Shown: positions 8,286 through 16,947 of the stretch, in pieces
Numbering within the stretch: the stretch's first letter is position 1
Layout of the letters: each line of letters opens with the position of its first letter
Source of the DNA: CAVQFO01 sp963711725
GTDB lineage: Bacteria; Pseudomonadota; Gammaproteobacteria; Nitrococcales; Aquisalimonadaceae
DNA: 64,000 nt
Assembly: GCA_963711725.1 (NCBI GenBank)
Contig: CAVQFO010000018.1
Coordinates: 124,001-188,000 of the forward strand
Reading direction: 5' to 3'
Position numbers and translations under genes: made by a program
The notes under the pieces: generated by a model
Told to the model about the DNA's origin: nothing
Seen by the model: only the letters and a program-made list of their open reading frames with translations
The model's database searches: none

Positions 8286-10977
8286 CTAGGCGAACTGGGG
8301 CGTATTTCCCGCCGAGGCCTCGTCCAGCAGATCCGTCAGGGTTTCACGCAGGCACTCGAACTGGTCTTGAGTTTCCAGGGGCCGGTTGTCGTTGTCCGTG
8401 ATGAAGAACATGTCCTCTGCGCGTTCGCCGATGGTGGCGATCTTCGCATTCTGGAGGCGGATGCCGCAGTGGCTGAAGGCGAAACCCACGCGCGCCAGCA
8501 GCCCCGGGCGGTCCCGGGCGATGAGTTCCATGACGGTTCGATCGTTGGCTTCGTCGCTGCTGAAGCTGATCTGGGTGGGCGTGCTGAAGTGCCGCAGCTG
8601 GCGTGGGACGCTGCGCTCCGGGGGGGTCACCAGGTGATCCGTGTGCAGCAGCGTGTGCCGCAGCTGGCGAATGATCTCGTCCTGGCGGAAGGAGTCGCGG
8701 ATGGGTTCGCCGTCGTCGTCCAGGACCAGATAGCTGTCCAGCGTTTGGCCGCTGTCGGTGGTGATAATCCGGGCGTCCTGGATGTTGAGCCGTAGTTGAT
8801 CGAGGGTGGCAACCGTCAGCGCGAACAGGTGATCCTTGTCGTCTGCGTAAATGAAGATTTCCGTGCCGCCGCGGGCGCTGTGGGGCTCTACCAGGACAAG
8901 GGGGAGGTCGCCGGGCTTGGAGCGGGCGATGGCTTCGGTGTGCCAGGCGATCTCCTCGGCGGAATACCTGAGGAAATAGTCGTCGGTGAAGGTTTTCCAA
9001 ATGGACTTCACCGTCATGTGGTGAATGCCCTTGACCTTGAGCCGGCGCCGGGCGTGGGTCTGGGTTTCCCCGATCAGCTCTTCCTTGTCGATGGGGTTTT
9101 CCAGGCCGCGCCGCAGGGCCCGCTTGGTCAGGGTGTAGAGCTCCAGCAGCAGGGAGTCGCGCCAGGAGTTCCACAGGGAAGGGTTGGTGGCGCGGATGTC
9201 GGCCACGGTCAGCAGGTACAGATAGTCGAGATGGGTGCGGTCCTTGACCTGCTCGGCGAATTCGTTGATGACCTCGGGATCGCTGATGTCCCGGCGCTGC
9301 GCGGTCATGGACACCAGCAGATGATTCTCCACCAGCCAGGAAACCAGGTTGGCGTCGTAGTGGCTGAGCCCGTGGTGCCGGCAGAAGGTGTAGGCGTCGT
9401 GGGCTCCCAGTTCGGAATGGTCTCCGCCGCGACCTTTGGCGATGTCGTGGAACAGGCCCGCCAGATAGAGCAGCTCCGGCTTCGGGAGGCGGCTCATGAT
9501 CGTGTTGCAGAACGGGAATTCGTGGGCGAACCGGGGCAGGGCGAAGCGCCGCAGATTGCGCACCACGAAAAGGATGTGGGTATCCACGGTGTAGACGTGG
9601 AACAGGTCGTACTGCATCCGCCCCGTGATGGCGCCGAAGGCCGGCAGGTAGCGGCCCAGGATCCCGTAGCGGTGCATGCGGCGCAGCTCGTGGGTGATGC
9701 CTGCGGGCTGGCGCAGGATTTCCATGAACAGGCTGCGGACCCGCAGGTCGTTGCGGAATTTGTCGTCGATGAGGTGGCGGTTGGCGCGAATCAGGCGAAT
9801 GGTGGACGCGCGCACGCCCTTGATCTCCGGGTGCTGCTGCAGCAGCAGGAAGACTTCCAGCAGGGCGAAGGGATAGCGCCGGAACACATTCTGGTGGGTG
9901 ACCTCGATGAAGCCCTTGCGGGCCTGGAATCGTTTGTTGATCAGCGTCGGCGTTTCGTTCTCGTCCGCGTAGAGGATCACCTCCTGGAACAGCTGAAGCA
10001 GCATTTCATTGAGCCGGTTGAGCTCCATGATGGTGCGGTAATAGCGCTGCATGAACTGCTCGACCGCCAGGTTGTGGTCCCGGTCCTCGTAGCCGAACTG
10101 CTTGGCGATGTTGATCTGATAATCGAACAGCAGCCGGTCCTCGCGCCGTCCGGCCAGGCTGTGCAGGGCGAAACGAACATCCCAAAGGAAGTTCTGGCCG
10201 CGGACCAGATCCTGGTATTCGGCTTCCGTGAGGAATCCGTGGATGACCACGTCGTGCAGTGTCTCGGCGCCGAAATGGCGTTTGGCGACCCAGCCGATCA
10301 TGTGGATATCCCGCAGGCCGCCCGGGCTTTCCTTGATGTTGGGCTCGAGGTTGTACGAAGTGTCCTCGTATTTCGCGTGCCGGGCTTGTTGCTCGGCCCA
10401 TTTGGCCTCGAAGAAGGCGCGGCTGGGCCAAACGTTGGCGGGTCCGGTGGCCGTGCGCATCCGCTGGTAGAGATTGGCGGGGCCCGCCAGCAGGCGTGAT
10501 TCCATGAGGTTGGTGGCAACGGTGATATCGGCGGCGGATTCCCTTACGCAGTCCTCCAGCGTGCGAACGCTGTGACCGACCTCCAAGCCGATGTCCCAGA
10601 GGAACATCAGGAACTTCTCGATACGCTCCGACAGGCGTGGCGCGCCGGAATCGGGCAACAGGATCATCAGGTCCACGTCGGAACCGGGGTGCAGTTCGCC
10701 GCGTCCGTAGCCGCCCACGGCGACCAGGGCGATATCATTCGCGGCGTCGTCAAGGAAATGGTTCCAGGCCCGGACGAGGAGTTCGTCCACCAGATGGGCG
10801 CGCAAAGGCACCAGGCGCGCGGCCGGGGTGCCCGCTTCGAACCGCCGGCGCAGTTCCTCGTCGCCCTGTTCCAGGGTGTGACGGAACTGCTGCAGGGGAT
10901 TGGTGTCCCCAGTCCCAGGCGGTATCGAGAACCGAGGTCTTGAATATCCCGGTCTCGCCTCGTGCGCTTTGCGGCAT
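8286..10977 (-). CDS. glnD: [Protein-PII] uridylyltransferase/removing enzyme, apparent +1 frameshift near N terminus
   Basis: Bifunctional nitrogen sensor that adds UMP to PII protein when glutamine is low and removes it when glutamine is high. Visible in order: nucleotidyltransferase motif GGYGRGELHPGSDVDL, the HD domain (HDIAKGRGGDHSELGA), and two C-terminal ACT repeats that bind glutamine. The main frame has no usable start: upstream it reads non-homologous sequence overlapping map. A good start is ATG 10977 with GGAG 9 nt ahead, 19 bp after the map stop. That frame reaches SVLDTAW and must then shift by one base at the CCC run 10914-10916 to join GDTNPLQQFR. With one base removed the protein is 896 aa. 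Confidence 0.9.
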
Positions 10978-10996
10978 GGATTCGGGCTCCAGGGCT

Positions 10997-11767
10997 CTAG
11001 ATGACGTCTTCTTCGGGGCGAAGCGTAAGCACGTCGTGGCCGTCGGGCGTGACCAGGATGGTGTGTTCCCATTGGGCGGAGAGGCTGTGGTCCTTGGTGA
11101 CCACCGTCCAGTCGTCCCGCAGCAGGCGTGTATCCTTGCGGCCGGCGTTGATCATGGGCTCTATGGTGAAGGTCATGCCTTCGGCCAGCTCCAGGCCGGT
11201 GCCGGGCTTGCCGTAGTGCAGAACCTGGGGGTCTTCGTGGAATTCCTTCCCGATCCCGTGGCCGCAGTATTCACGGACCACGGAGAAATTGAAGCTTTCC
11301 GCATACTCTTGAATGGCATGGCCGATATCGCCCAGGCGCACGCCGGGTTTGACCATGCGGATGCCGATGCGCATGGACTCCTGGGCCACCTCACAGAGGC
11401 GGCGCGCCTGAATGGTCGGTTCGCCCACGTAGAACATCTTGCTGGTGTCTCCGTGGTAGCCGTCCTTGATAACGGTGATGTCGATATTGATGACGTCGCC
11501 CCGCTTGAGCTTCTTGGAGCCGGGGATGCCGTGGCAGACCACGTGGTTGACGGAGGTGCAGATGGACTTGGGAAACCCTCGATAATTGAGCGGAGCCGGG
11601 ATCGCCTCTTGTTCGTTGACGATGTACTCGTGGCAGATGCGGTCCAGTTCCTCGGTGGTGACACCGGGTTGCACGTGGGGTTCGATCATGGTCAGCACGT
11701 CCGCCGCCAGGCGTCCGGCAACGCGCATCTTCTCGATTTCTTCAGGGGTCTTGATGGTGACTGCCAT
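10997..11767 (-). CDS. map: Methionine aminopeptidase type I
   Basis: Removes the initiator methionine from nascent proteins. The start at 11767 gives 256 residues from MAVTIKTPEEIEKMR, the normal size, with AAGGA 7 nt upstream. Five dinuclear-metal ligands are in place: two Asp in the INIDIT...HGDTS region, His in GHGIGKEFHE, and Glu in EGMTFTIEPM and near the C terminus (QWEHTI). The open frame extends to 12007 but enters the rpsB promoter region. map and rpsB are divergent, the usual arrangement, so both probably read from the 321 bp shared upstream region. Confidence 0.98.
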   Translation of the reverse strand: MAVTIKTPEEIEKMRVAGRLAADVLTMIEPHVQPGVTTEELDRICHEYIVNEQEAIPAPLNYRGFPKSICTSVNHVVCHGIPGSKKLKRGDVINIDITVIKDGYHGDTSKMFYVGEPTIQARRLCEVAQESMRIGIRMVKPGVRLGDIGHAIQEYAESFNFSVVREYCGHGIGKEFHEDPQVLHYGKPGTGLELAEGMTFTIEPMINAGRKDTRLLRDDWTVVTKDHSLSAQWEHTILVTPDGHDVLTLRPEEDVI

Positions 11768-12088
11768 GGGGTAGTCCTTGGTAAAGGATGCGTGACGCCG
11801 ACTTGCGAGCCTGCCCGGCCGGCATTTGCGTGGTTTTGGAGATGGGGCGGAACCGCCGTTCCACAAGGCAGGGCAGGCGTGCGCAAATTGTCGCAGGAAA
11901 GCGATTATGGTATAAAGCGCGCGCTTGCTAGGCAAATGCCGTGACGCGTTGCGGCGACCGAAACAGGCAAATATATCGGGCTGCTCCGGCGGCCTTAATC
12001 CACACATGCACCGTCACATGCAAGGGGTTGCCCGCTTACGGGTTCTTGTATGGGGTGCATGGAGGCTCAAAAACCCAGGAGAAAACTC
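11768..12088 (+). other. Divergent map/rpsB upstream region and rpsB leader
   Basis: A 321 bp non-coding stretch. It contains a strong sigma70-type promoter for rpsB (11888-11916) and a leader of about 165 nt before the rpsB start. In other gammaproteobacteria such leaders bind S2 and autoregulate rpsB-tsf. I can see short complementary segments but cannot fold it reliably by eye. The map promoter should also lie here on the minus strand; none was distinct. Confidence 0.55.
11888..11916 (+). promoter_or_regulatory. sigma70-type promoter for rpsB-tsf
   Basis: TTGTCG at 11888-11893 and TATAAA at 11911-11916, separated by exactly 17 bp. The bases after the -10 box are GCGCGCGC, a GC-rich discriminator of the kind found in promoters under stringent (ppGpp) control, which suits a ribosomal-protein gene. 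The predicted transcription start is about 11923. Confidence 0.8.
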
Positions 12089-12973
12089 GTGGCTAAAGTT
12101 TCGATGCGTGAAATGCTCGAGGCGGGTGTCCATTTCGGACATCAGACCCGCTATTGGAATCCGAAGATGGCCCCCTACATCTTCGGCGAGCGCAACAAGA
12201 TTCACATTATCAATCTGGAAAAGACGCTGCCTCTCTATGAGGACGCGCTGAATTTCATGGGCAAGCTGGCGGCCAATGGAGGCAAGATCCTGTTCGTGGG
12301 CACCAAGCGCGCCGCGCGCGAAGCGGTCCGCGAAGAGGCAGCCCGCTGCGGCATGCCCTATGTGGACCATCGCTGGCTGGGCGGCATGTTGACCAACTTC
12401 CGCACCGTCAAGCAGTCCATCCGCCGCCTCAAGGACCTGGAGGGCCAGGAAGAGGACGGCACTTTCGACAAGCTGAACAAGAAAGAGGTGTTGATGCTCC
12501 GCCGCGAGCACGACAAGCTCAATCGCAGCTTGGCGGGTATCAAGGATATGGAACGCCTGCCCGACGCACTGTTCGTGATCGACGTTGGTTTTGAACGCAT
12601 CGCCATTCGGGAAGCGGTAAAGCTGAACATTCCGGTGGTGGGTGTGGTCGATACCAATAACCAGGTCAAGGCGGTCGACTATGTGATCCCAGGCAACGAC
12701 GACGCGTTCCGCGCGATCCGCCTTTATGCCAAGGGCGCCGCCGATGCGATCCTGGACGCCAAGGCCAGCTCCATGCCGGTTGGTGGCGCCGAGGGCGATG
12801 ATTTCATCGAGGTGCGCGAAGAGCAGGCGGCGAAGGCCGCCCCTGCCAAGAAGGCCGAAAAGACCGTCGCCGCGCCCGTCGAGGAAGGCCCTGCCCGGGC
12901 GGAGAAGGAAGAGCCTGCCCTGGACGCGGATGCCGAGAAGGAAGCCGCCGACAGCGAGGCGAAAGGCGAGTAA
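12089..12973 (+). CDS. rpsB: 30S ribosomal protein S2 with long acidic tail
   Basis: Small-subunit protein needed for S1 binding and translation initiation. The start is GTG 12089: AGGAG at 12077-12081 gives a 7 nt spacer, and the protein then reads (M)AKVSMREMLEAGVHFGHQ as in other S2 proteins. A longer frame from 12050 lacks this support. The S2 core ends around residue 230 with DYVIPGNDDAFRAIRLY. About 65 further residues form a low-complexity tail rich in Ala, Glu and Lys, making 294 aa against about 241 in E. coli. tsf follows after a 119 bp spacer with a large hairpin. Confidence 0.98.
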   Translation: MAKVSMREMLEAGVHFGHQTRYWNPKMAPYIFGERNKIHIINLEKTLPLYEDALNFMGKLAANGGKILFVGTKRAAREAVREEAARCGMPYVDHRWLGGMLTNFRTVKQSIRRLKDLEGQEEDGTFDKLNKKEVLMLRREHDKLNRSLAGIKDMERLPDALFVIDVGFERIAIREAVKLNIPVVGVVDTNNQVKAVDYVIPGNDDAFRAIRLYAKGAADAILDAKASSMPVGGAEGDDFIEVREEQAAKAAPAKKAEKTVAAPVEEGPARAEKEEPALDADAEKEAADSEAKGE

Positions 12974-12987
12974 TCGCTACAGGCTCG

Positions 12988-13049
12988 AGCGGCCGGCAAA
13001 AGTCGACCTTGTTCCAGGCCCTGGGATAAAGGTCGACGGGCCGGCCGCT
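12988..13049 (+). promoter_or_regulatory. Two-part stem-loop in the rpsB-tsf spacer
   Basis: The outer 10 bp stem (12988-12997 with 13040-13049) and inner 9 bp stem (13002-13010 with 13029-13037) are separated by a small AAAA / GG internal loop. CCAGG and CCTGG can pair at the top. No T-tract follows, so it is not a plain terminator. It could attenuate, protect or be a processing point that sets the rpsB:tsf ratio. The pairing is seen in the sequence; the role is inferred. Confidence 0.65.
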
Positions 13050-13092
13050 TCATATTGAACACTCGAACACACAGTATTTAGAGGTAATCGCG

Positions 13093-13974
13093 ATGGCGAT
13101 CAGTGCAGCACTGGTTAAGGAGCTGCGGGAGCGCACCGGCTCCGGCATGATGGAATGCAAGAAGGTCCTGGTGGAAGCGGACGGCGATATCGACGCGGCC
13201 ATCGAACTCATGCGCAAGCGTGGCCTGGCCAAGGCCGACAAGAAGGCGGACCGCGTTGCCGCGGAGGGCGCCATCGTCACCGCCGTGAGTGCCGACGGCA
13301 AACAGGGCGCCATGCTGGAAGTGAACTGCGAGACGGACTTCGTTTCCGGAGGCGACGACTTCAAGGCCTTCGCCAATACGGTTGCCGAAAAGGTGTTGAC
13401 CGAGCAGCCCGCCGATGTCGAGGCTCTGCTGGCGCTGTCCTTCGACGGCGGTCGTGATATCAACACCGCTCGCCAGGAACTGGTGGCCAAGATCGGCGAG
13501 AACATCCAGGTACGCCGCTTCGTGCGCTATGCCGGCGACAACGCGACGATTCATCAGTATCTGCACGGCAGCCGTATCGGCGTCATGGTGCAGATCGAAG
13601 GCGGCAATGACGAACTGGGCCGGGACATTGCCATGCATGTTGCCGCGAGCAAGCCCGTGTGCGTGAGCGCCGACGACATGCCGGCCGAGGTGCTTGAGAA
13701 GGAGAAGGAAATCTTCGTGGCCCAGGCCAAGGACAGCGGCAAGCCCGCCGAGATCATCGAGAAGATGGTTCAGGGCCGCCTGCGCAAGTTCCTTGCGGAG
13801 AACACGCTGTTGGGCCAGGCCTTCGTCAAGGATCCGGACCAGACCGTCGAAAAGCTGGTCAAGGACGCCGGCGCCAAGGTGTTGGCCTTTACCCGCTTCG
13901 AAGTGGGTGAGGGTATCGAAAAGAGCGAAGGCAACTTCGCTGAAGAGGTGATGGCCCAGGTTCGTGGTTCCTGA
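13093..13974 (+). CDS. tsf: Elongation factor Ts
   Basis: Guanine-nucleotide exchange factor that regenerates EF-Tu-GTP. The 293-residue protein begins MAISAALVKELRERTGSGMMECKK, the N-terminal UBA-like domain that contacts EF-Tu. The TDFV-type signature (NCETDFVSGGDDFKAF) and the dimerisation/core domains follow. GAGGT stands 7 nt before ATG 13093. The length is close to E. coli EF-Ts (283). It is the second gene of the rpsB-tsf unit, and pyrH begins 16 bp downstream. Confidence 0.98.
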   Translation: MAISAALVKELRERTGSGMMECKKVLVEADGDIDAAIELMRKRGLAKADKKADRVAAEGAIVTAVSADGKQGAMLEVNCETDFVSGGDDFKAFANTVAEKVLTEQPADVEALLALSFDGGRDINTARQELVAKIGENIQVRRFVRYAGDNATIHQYLHGSRIGVMVQIEGGNDELGRDIAMHVAASKPVCVSADDMPAEVLEKEKEIFVAQAKDSGKPAEIIEKMVQGRLRKFLAENTLLGQAFVKDPDQTVEKLVKDAGAKVLAFTRFEVGEGIEKSEGNFAEEVMAQVRGS

Positions 13975-13990
13975 GCGGGGGCCTGCAAAC

Positions 13991-14710
13991 ATGAGTACGC
14001 CGGCCTACAAGCGGATTCTCCTCAAACTCAGCGGCGAAAGCCTGCTCGGTGGCGCCGACTACGGCATCGACCCGGCGGTGATTCGTCGCTTGGCCAGAGA
14101 GATCCGGGAGGTTACGCGTCTCGGTGTGGAAGTGGCTCTGGTGATCGGTGGTGGCAACATATTCCGCGGTGCGGGTCTTGCCGCCGCCGGTATTGACCGG
14201 GTGACCGGCGACCACATGGGCATGCTTGCCACGGTCATGAACGCACTCGCGCTCCAGGATGCCCTGGAGCGCGAGGATGTGTTCACCCGGGTCATGTCCG
14301 CCATCAAGATCAACCAGGTCTGTGAGGACTACATCCGGCGTCGGGCGCTCCGGCACCTGGAAAAGGGCCGGGTCGTGATCTTCGCGGCGGGAACGGGCAA
14401 CCCGTTTTTCACCACCGACTCGGCGGCCAGCCTGCGCGCCGTGGAAGTGGACGCGGACGTGGTGCTCAAGGCGACCAAGGTCGACGGCGTTTATACCTCG
14501 GACCCGATGAAGGACAAGGACGCTCAGCGCTATGACCGGCTGACGTACGACGAGGTTCTGGAGAAGAAACTGATGGTCATGGATGCCACCGCCATCGTGC
14601 TTTGCCGCGATCATTCCGTTCCCATTGTGGTTTTCGATATCACGCGGCCCGGTGCGCTGATGGATGTGGTGCTCGGCAAAGACGTCGGGACGGTCGTGGA
14701 GAGGGGTTAG
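13991..14710 (+). CDS. pyrH: UMP kinase
   Basis: Phosphorylates UMP to UDP; bacterial-type amino-acid-kinase fold, allosterically controlled by GTP and UTP. With ATG 13991 the protein is 239 aa and starts MSTPAYKRILLKLSGESL, matching family N termini. A start at 13964 would overlap tsf and is not needed. The motifs KLSGESLLG, VIGGGNIFRG, GTGNPFFTTDSAA and ATKVDGVY are present. frr follows after a single base (TAG T ATG), indicating tight coupling. Confidence 0.98.
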   Translation: MSTPAYKRILLKLSGESLLGGADYGIDPAVIRRLAREIREVTRLGVEVALVIGGGNIFRGAGLAAAGIDRVTGDHMGMLATVMNALALQDALEREDVFTRVMSAIKINQVCEDYIRRRALRHLEKGRVVIFAAGTGNPFFTTDSAASLRAVEVDADVVLKATKVDGVYTSDPMKDKDAQRYDRLTYDEVLEKKLMVMDATAIVLCRDHSVPIVVFDITRPGALMDVVLGKDVGTVVERG

Positions 14711-14711
14711 T

Positions 14712-15269
14712 ATGCTCGAGGACATCAAGAAGGACGCCGGCCAGCGGATGCAGAAATCCGTGGAGGCGCTGCGGCAGGAGTTCGTGAAGATTCGTACGGG
14801 CCGAGCTCACACCAGCCTGCTGGACCACATCACCGTGGAGTACTACGGTACCGAGGTCCCACTGACGCAAGCCGCAAACGTGACGATTCAGGATGCACGC
14901 ACACTGGCCGTGATGCCTTACGAGAAGACCATGGTCTCCGTGATAGAGAAGGCGATCATGACCTCGGATCTGGGGTTGAACCCAGCCACGGCGGGCACGG
15001 TGATCCGCGTTCCCCTGCCTCCCCTGACGGAGGAACGCCGGCGGGACTTGGTTCGAGTGGTGAAGGCGGAGGCGGAAAACGCCCGCGTGGCCGTGCGCAA
15101 CATCAGGCGCGATGCCAATCAGGATCTCAAGGAGCTGTTGAAGGAAAAGGAGATTTCCGAAGACGACATGCGCCGGGGCGAAGAGCAGATTCAGAAGCTC
15201 ACGGACAAGCATGTGGCGGAGGTGGATCACCTCCTCGACGAGAAAGAAAAGGAGCTCATGGAGCTCTGA
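14712..15269 (+). CDS. frr: Ribosome recycling factor
   Basis: Splits post-termination ribosomes with EF-G. The 185-residue protein from ATG 14712 (MLEDIKKDAGQRMQKSVEAL) has the standard length. It shows the tRNA-mimic three-helix bundle segments and the signature around KIRTGRAHTSLLD and the C-terminal AEVDHLLDEKEKELMEL. The frame is open a little further upstream into pyrH, but that extension is not RRF. It is separated from uppS by 102 bp that hold no gene. Confidence 0.98.
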   Translation: MLEDIKKDAGQRMQKSVEALRQEFVKIRTGRAHTSLLDHITVEYYGTEVPLTQAANVTIQDARTLAVMPYEKTMVSVIEKAIMTSDLGLNPATAGTVIRVPLPPLTEERRRDLVRVVKAEAENARVAVRNIRRDANQDLKELLKEKEISEDDMRRGEEQIQKLTDKHVAEVDHLLDEKEKELMEL

Positions 15270-15371
15270 TCGTGCCCCGCGCGGCGGCGTCTCCCTTCGC
15301 CTATCGGGAGTTCGCCGCGCCAGCGGGCTACACTCCTGGCATTTGTTGCCCGGAAGAGACCAGTTTTCATT

Positions 15372-16142
15372 ATGAGCGATCCCTCCGGCGATACCCGGTC
15401 CGTGCATGCGGGTGATGCTCTCCCGCGGCACGTGGCCATCGTCATGGACGGCAACGGGCGATGGGCGCGCAAGCGCCTGCTCCCGAGGCATGCAGGTCAC
15501 CGCGCCGGCGCCGAGTCGGTGCGTAAAGTGGTCGAGACCTGCGGGCGGCTCGGCGTTGAAGTGCTCACCCTGTTCGCTTTCAGCAGCGAGAACTGGAAGC
15601 GCCCGAAGGAAGAGGTCGGGGTGCTCATGGAGCTTTTCCTGCGGACCCTGGAGAAGGAAAAGGATCGTCTTCACAAGAACAACGTCCGCGTCCGCGTGAT
15701 CGGCGAACGAACGCGGCTCAATTCCACCTTGCAGGACCGGATCGCCGCCGCCGAGGCTCAGACGGCGTCGAACACCGGCCTTACGCTGGTGGTGGCGGCG
15801 AGCTACGGCGGCCGCTGGGATATCACGCAGGCGGCGCGCCGCCTGGCGACGGACGTTCGCGATGGGCGATTGGATGTGGAATCCATCGACGAGCACGCCT
15901 TCGATCGATACATCAGCCTCTCTGACTTGCCGGCGCCCGATCTGTTCATACGGACCGGCGGCGAACACCGGATCAGCAACTTCCTCCTCTGGCAATTGGC
16001 GTACTCCGAGCTCTACTTTACCGACACCCTCTGGCCGGACTTCGGCGAATCGGAGTTTCAGGATGCGCTGGACGCTTTCGCGGGCCGGCAACGTCGGTTC
16101 GGTCTGACCGGCGATCAAGTGGGGCAGGCCGGCAATGCTTAA
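15372..16142 (+). CDS. uppS: Isoprenyl transferase (undecaprenyl diphosphate synthase)
   Basis: Elongates farnesyl diphosphate with isopentenyl diphosphate to the C55 carrier used for peptidoglycan and O-antigen. The 256-residue protein carries the catalytic Asp26 in IVMDGNGRWA, the RHAGHRAG segment, and the C-terminal RTGGEHRISNFLLWQ...ELYF signature of cis-prenyltransferases. The extra 10-15 N-terminal residues before the conserved block are variable in the family. The stop overlaps the cdsA start by 8 bp. It depends on isoprenoid precursors made by dxr, ispD and ispF, also in this window. Confidence 0.97.
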   Translation: MSDPSGDTRSVHAGDALPRHVAIVMDGNGRWARKRLLPRHAGHRAGAESVRKVVETCGRLGVEVLTLFAFSSENWKRPKEEVGVLMELFLRTLEKEKDRLHKNNVRVRVIGERTRLNSTLQDRIAAAEAQTASNTGLTLVVAASYGGRWDITQAARRLATDVRDGRLDVESIDEHAFDRYISLSDLPAPDLFIRTGGEHRISNFLLWQLAYSELYFTDTLWPDFGESEFQDALDAFAGRQRRFGLTGDQVGQAGNA

Positions 16143-16947
16143 GTGGCGGGTGGTGACCGCGCTGATACTCGCGCCGCTGGCTCTGGCGGCGATTTGGTTT
16201 TTGCCCACTGCCGCATTCGCGGCGGCGTTGGCCGGGGTGATGTCGATCGCCGCATGGGAGTGGTCCCGGTTGATTGGTTTTGAGTCCCCTTCCCGTCGGA
16301 TTGCCTATGTCGCCTCGGTGTGGTTGGTATTGGCGGCGGGGGCCGCATACTACTTCTCGGGCAGGCCGGTGGCTCCCATACTGGAAGCCGGTGCGCTGTG
16401 GTGGCTTGGCGTGCTTGTCTGGCTTGTCCGCTTCAACAGCCGGGGGGGTACGGGGTTCCCGTCGCGGGTGTTGACGATTCCAACCGGCTGGCTGCTTTTC
16501 GGGTTTTCCTGGTTTGCCTTGTCGACGATTCACGGCGACTCGCCGCATGGGCCGGCGTGGGTCATCGTGCTCATGTTGGTCGTTTGGGGCGCCGACGTGG
16601 GCGCGTACTTCTGCGGACGGGCCTTCGGCCGGCGGAAGCTCGCGCCGCGGATCAGCCCGGGCAAGACCTGGGAAGGCGTGGCGGGTGGTCTCGCGCTGGC
16701 GGTGCTGGCGTCGGTCGTGGCCGAAGCGGCTATCGAAGGCCGTAGAGGGCTGGTTCGTTTTGGCGTGGTGGTGGCCGTTACCGTGGCATTCTCGGTGGCT
16801 GGAGATCTGTTCGAGAGCATGATCAAGCGCCGTGCGGGCGTTAAGGACAGCGGCACCTTGTTGCCCGGACACGGCGGCATGCTGGATCGCATCGACAGCC
16901 TGCTGGCCGCGGCGCCCATCTTTGCCATGGGACTGTTATGGCTATAG
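16135..16947 (+). CDS. cdsA: Phosphatidate cytidylyltransferase
   Basis: Integral inner-membrane enzyme that makes CDP-diacylglycerol from phosphatidate and CTP for all phospholipids. The 270-residue protein is built of about seven or eight hydrophobic segments. Near the C terminus it carries the family signature SMIKRRAGVKDSGTLLPGHG followed by GMLDRIDS. It overlaps uppS by 8 bp and dxr by 10 bp, so it is translated from a tightly packed operon. Confidence 0.96.
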   Translation: MLKWRVVTALILAPLALAAIWFLPTAAFAAALAGVMSIAAWEWSRLIGFESPSRRIAYVASVWLVLAAGAAYYFSGRPVAPILEAGALWWLGVLVWLVRFNSRGGTGFPSRVLTIPTGWLLFGFSWFALSTIHGDSPHGPAWVIVLMLVVWGADVGAYFCGRAFGRRKLAPRISPGKTWEGVAGGLALAVLASVVAEAAIEGRRGLVRFGVVVAVTVAFSVAGDLFESMIKRRAGVKDSGTLLPGHGGMLDRIDSLLAAAPIFAMGLLWL

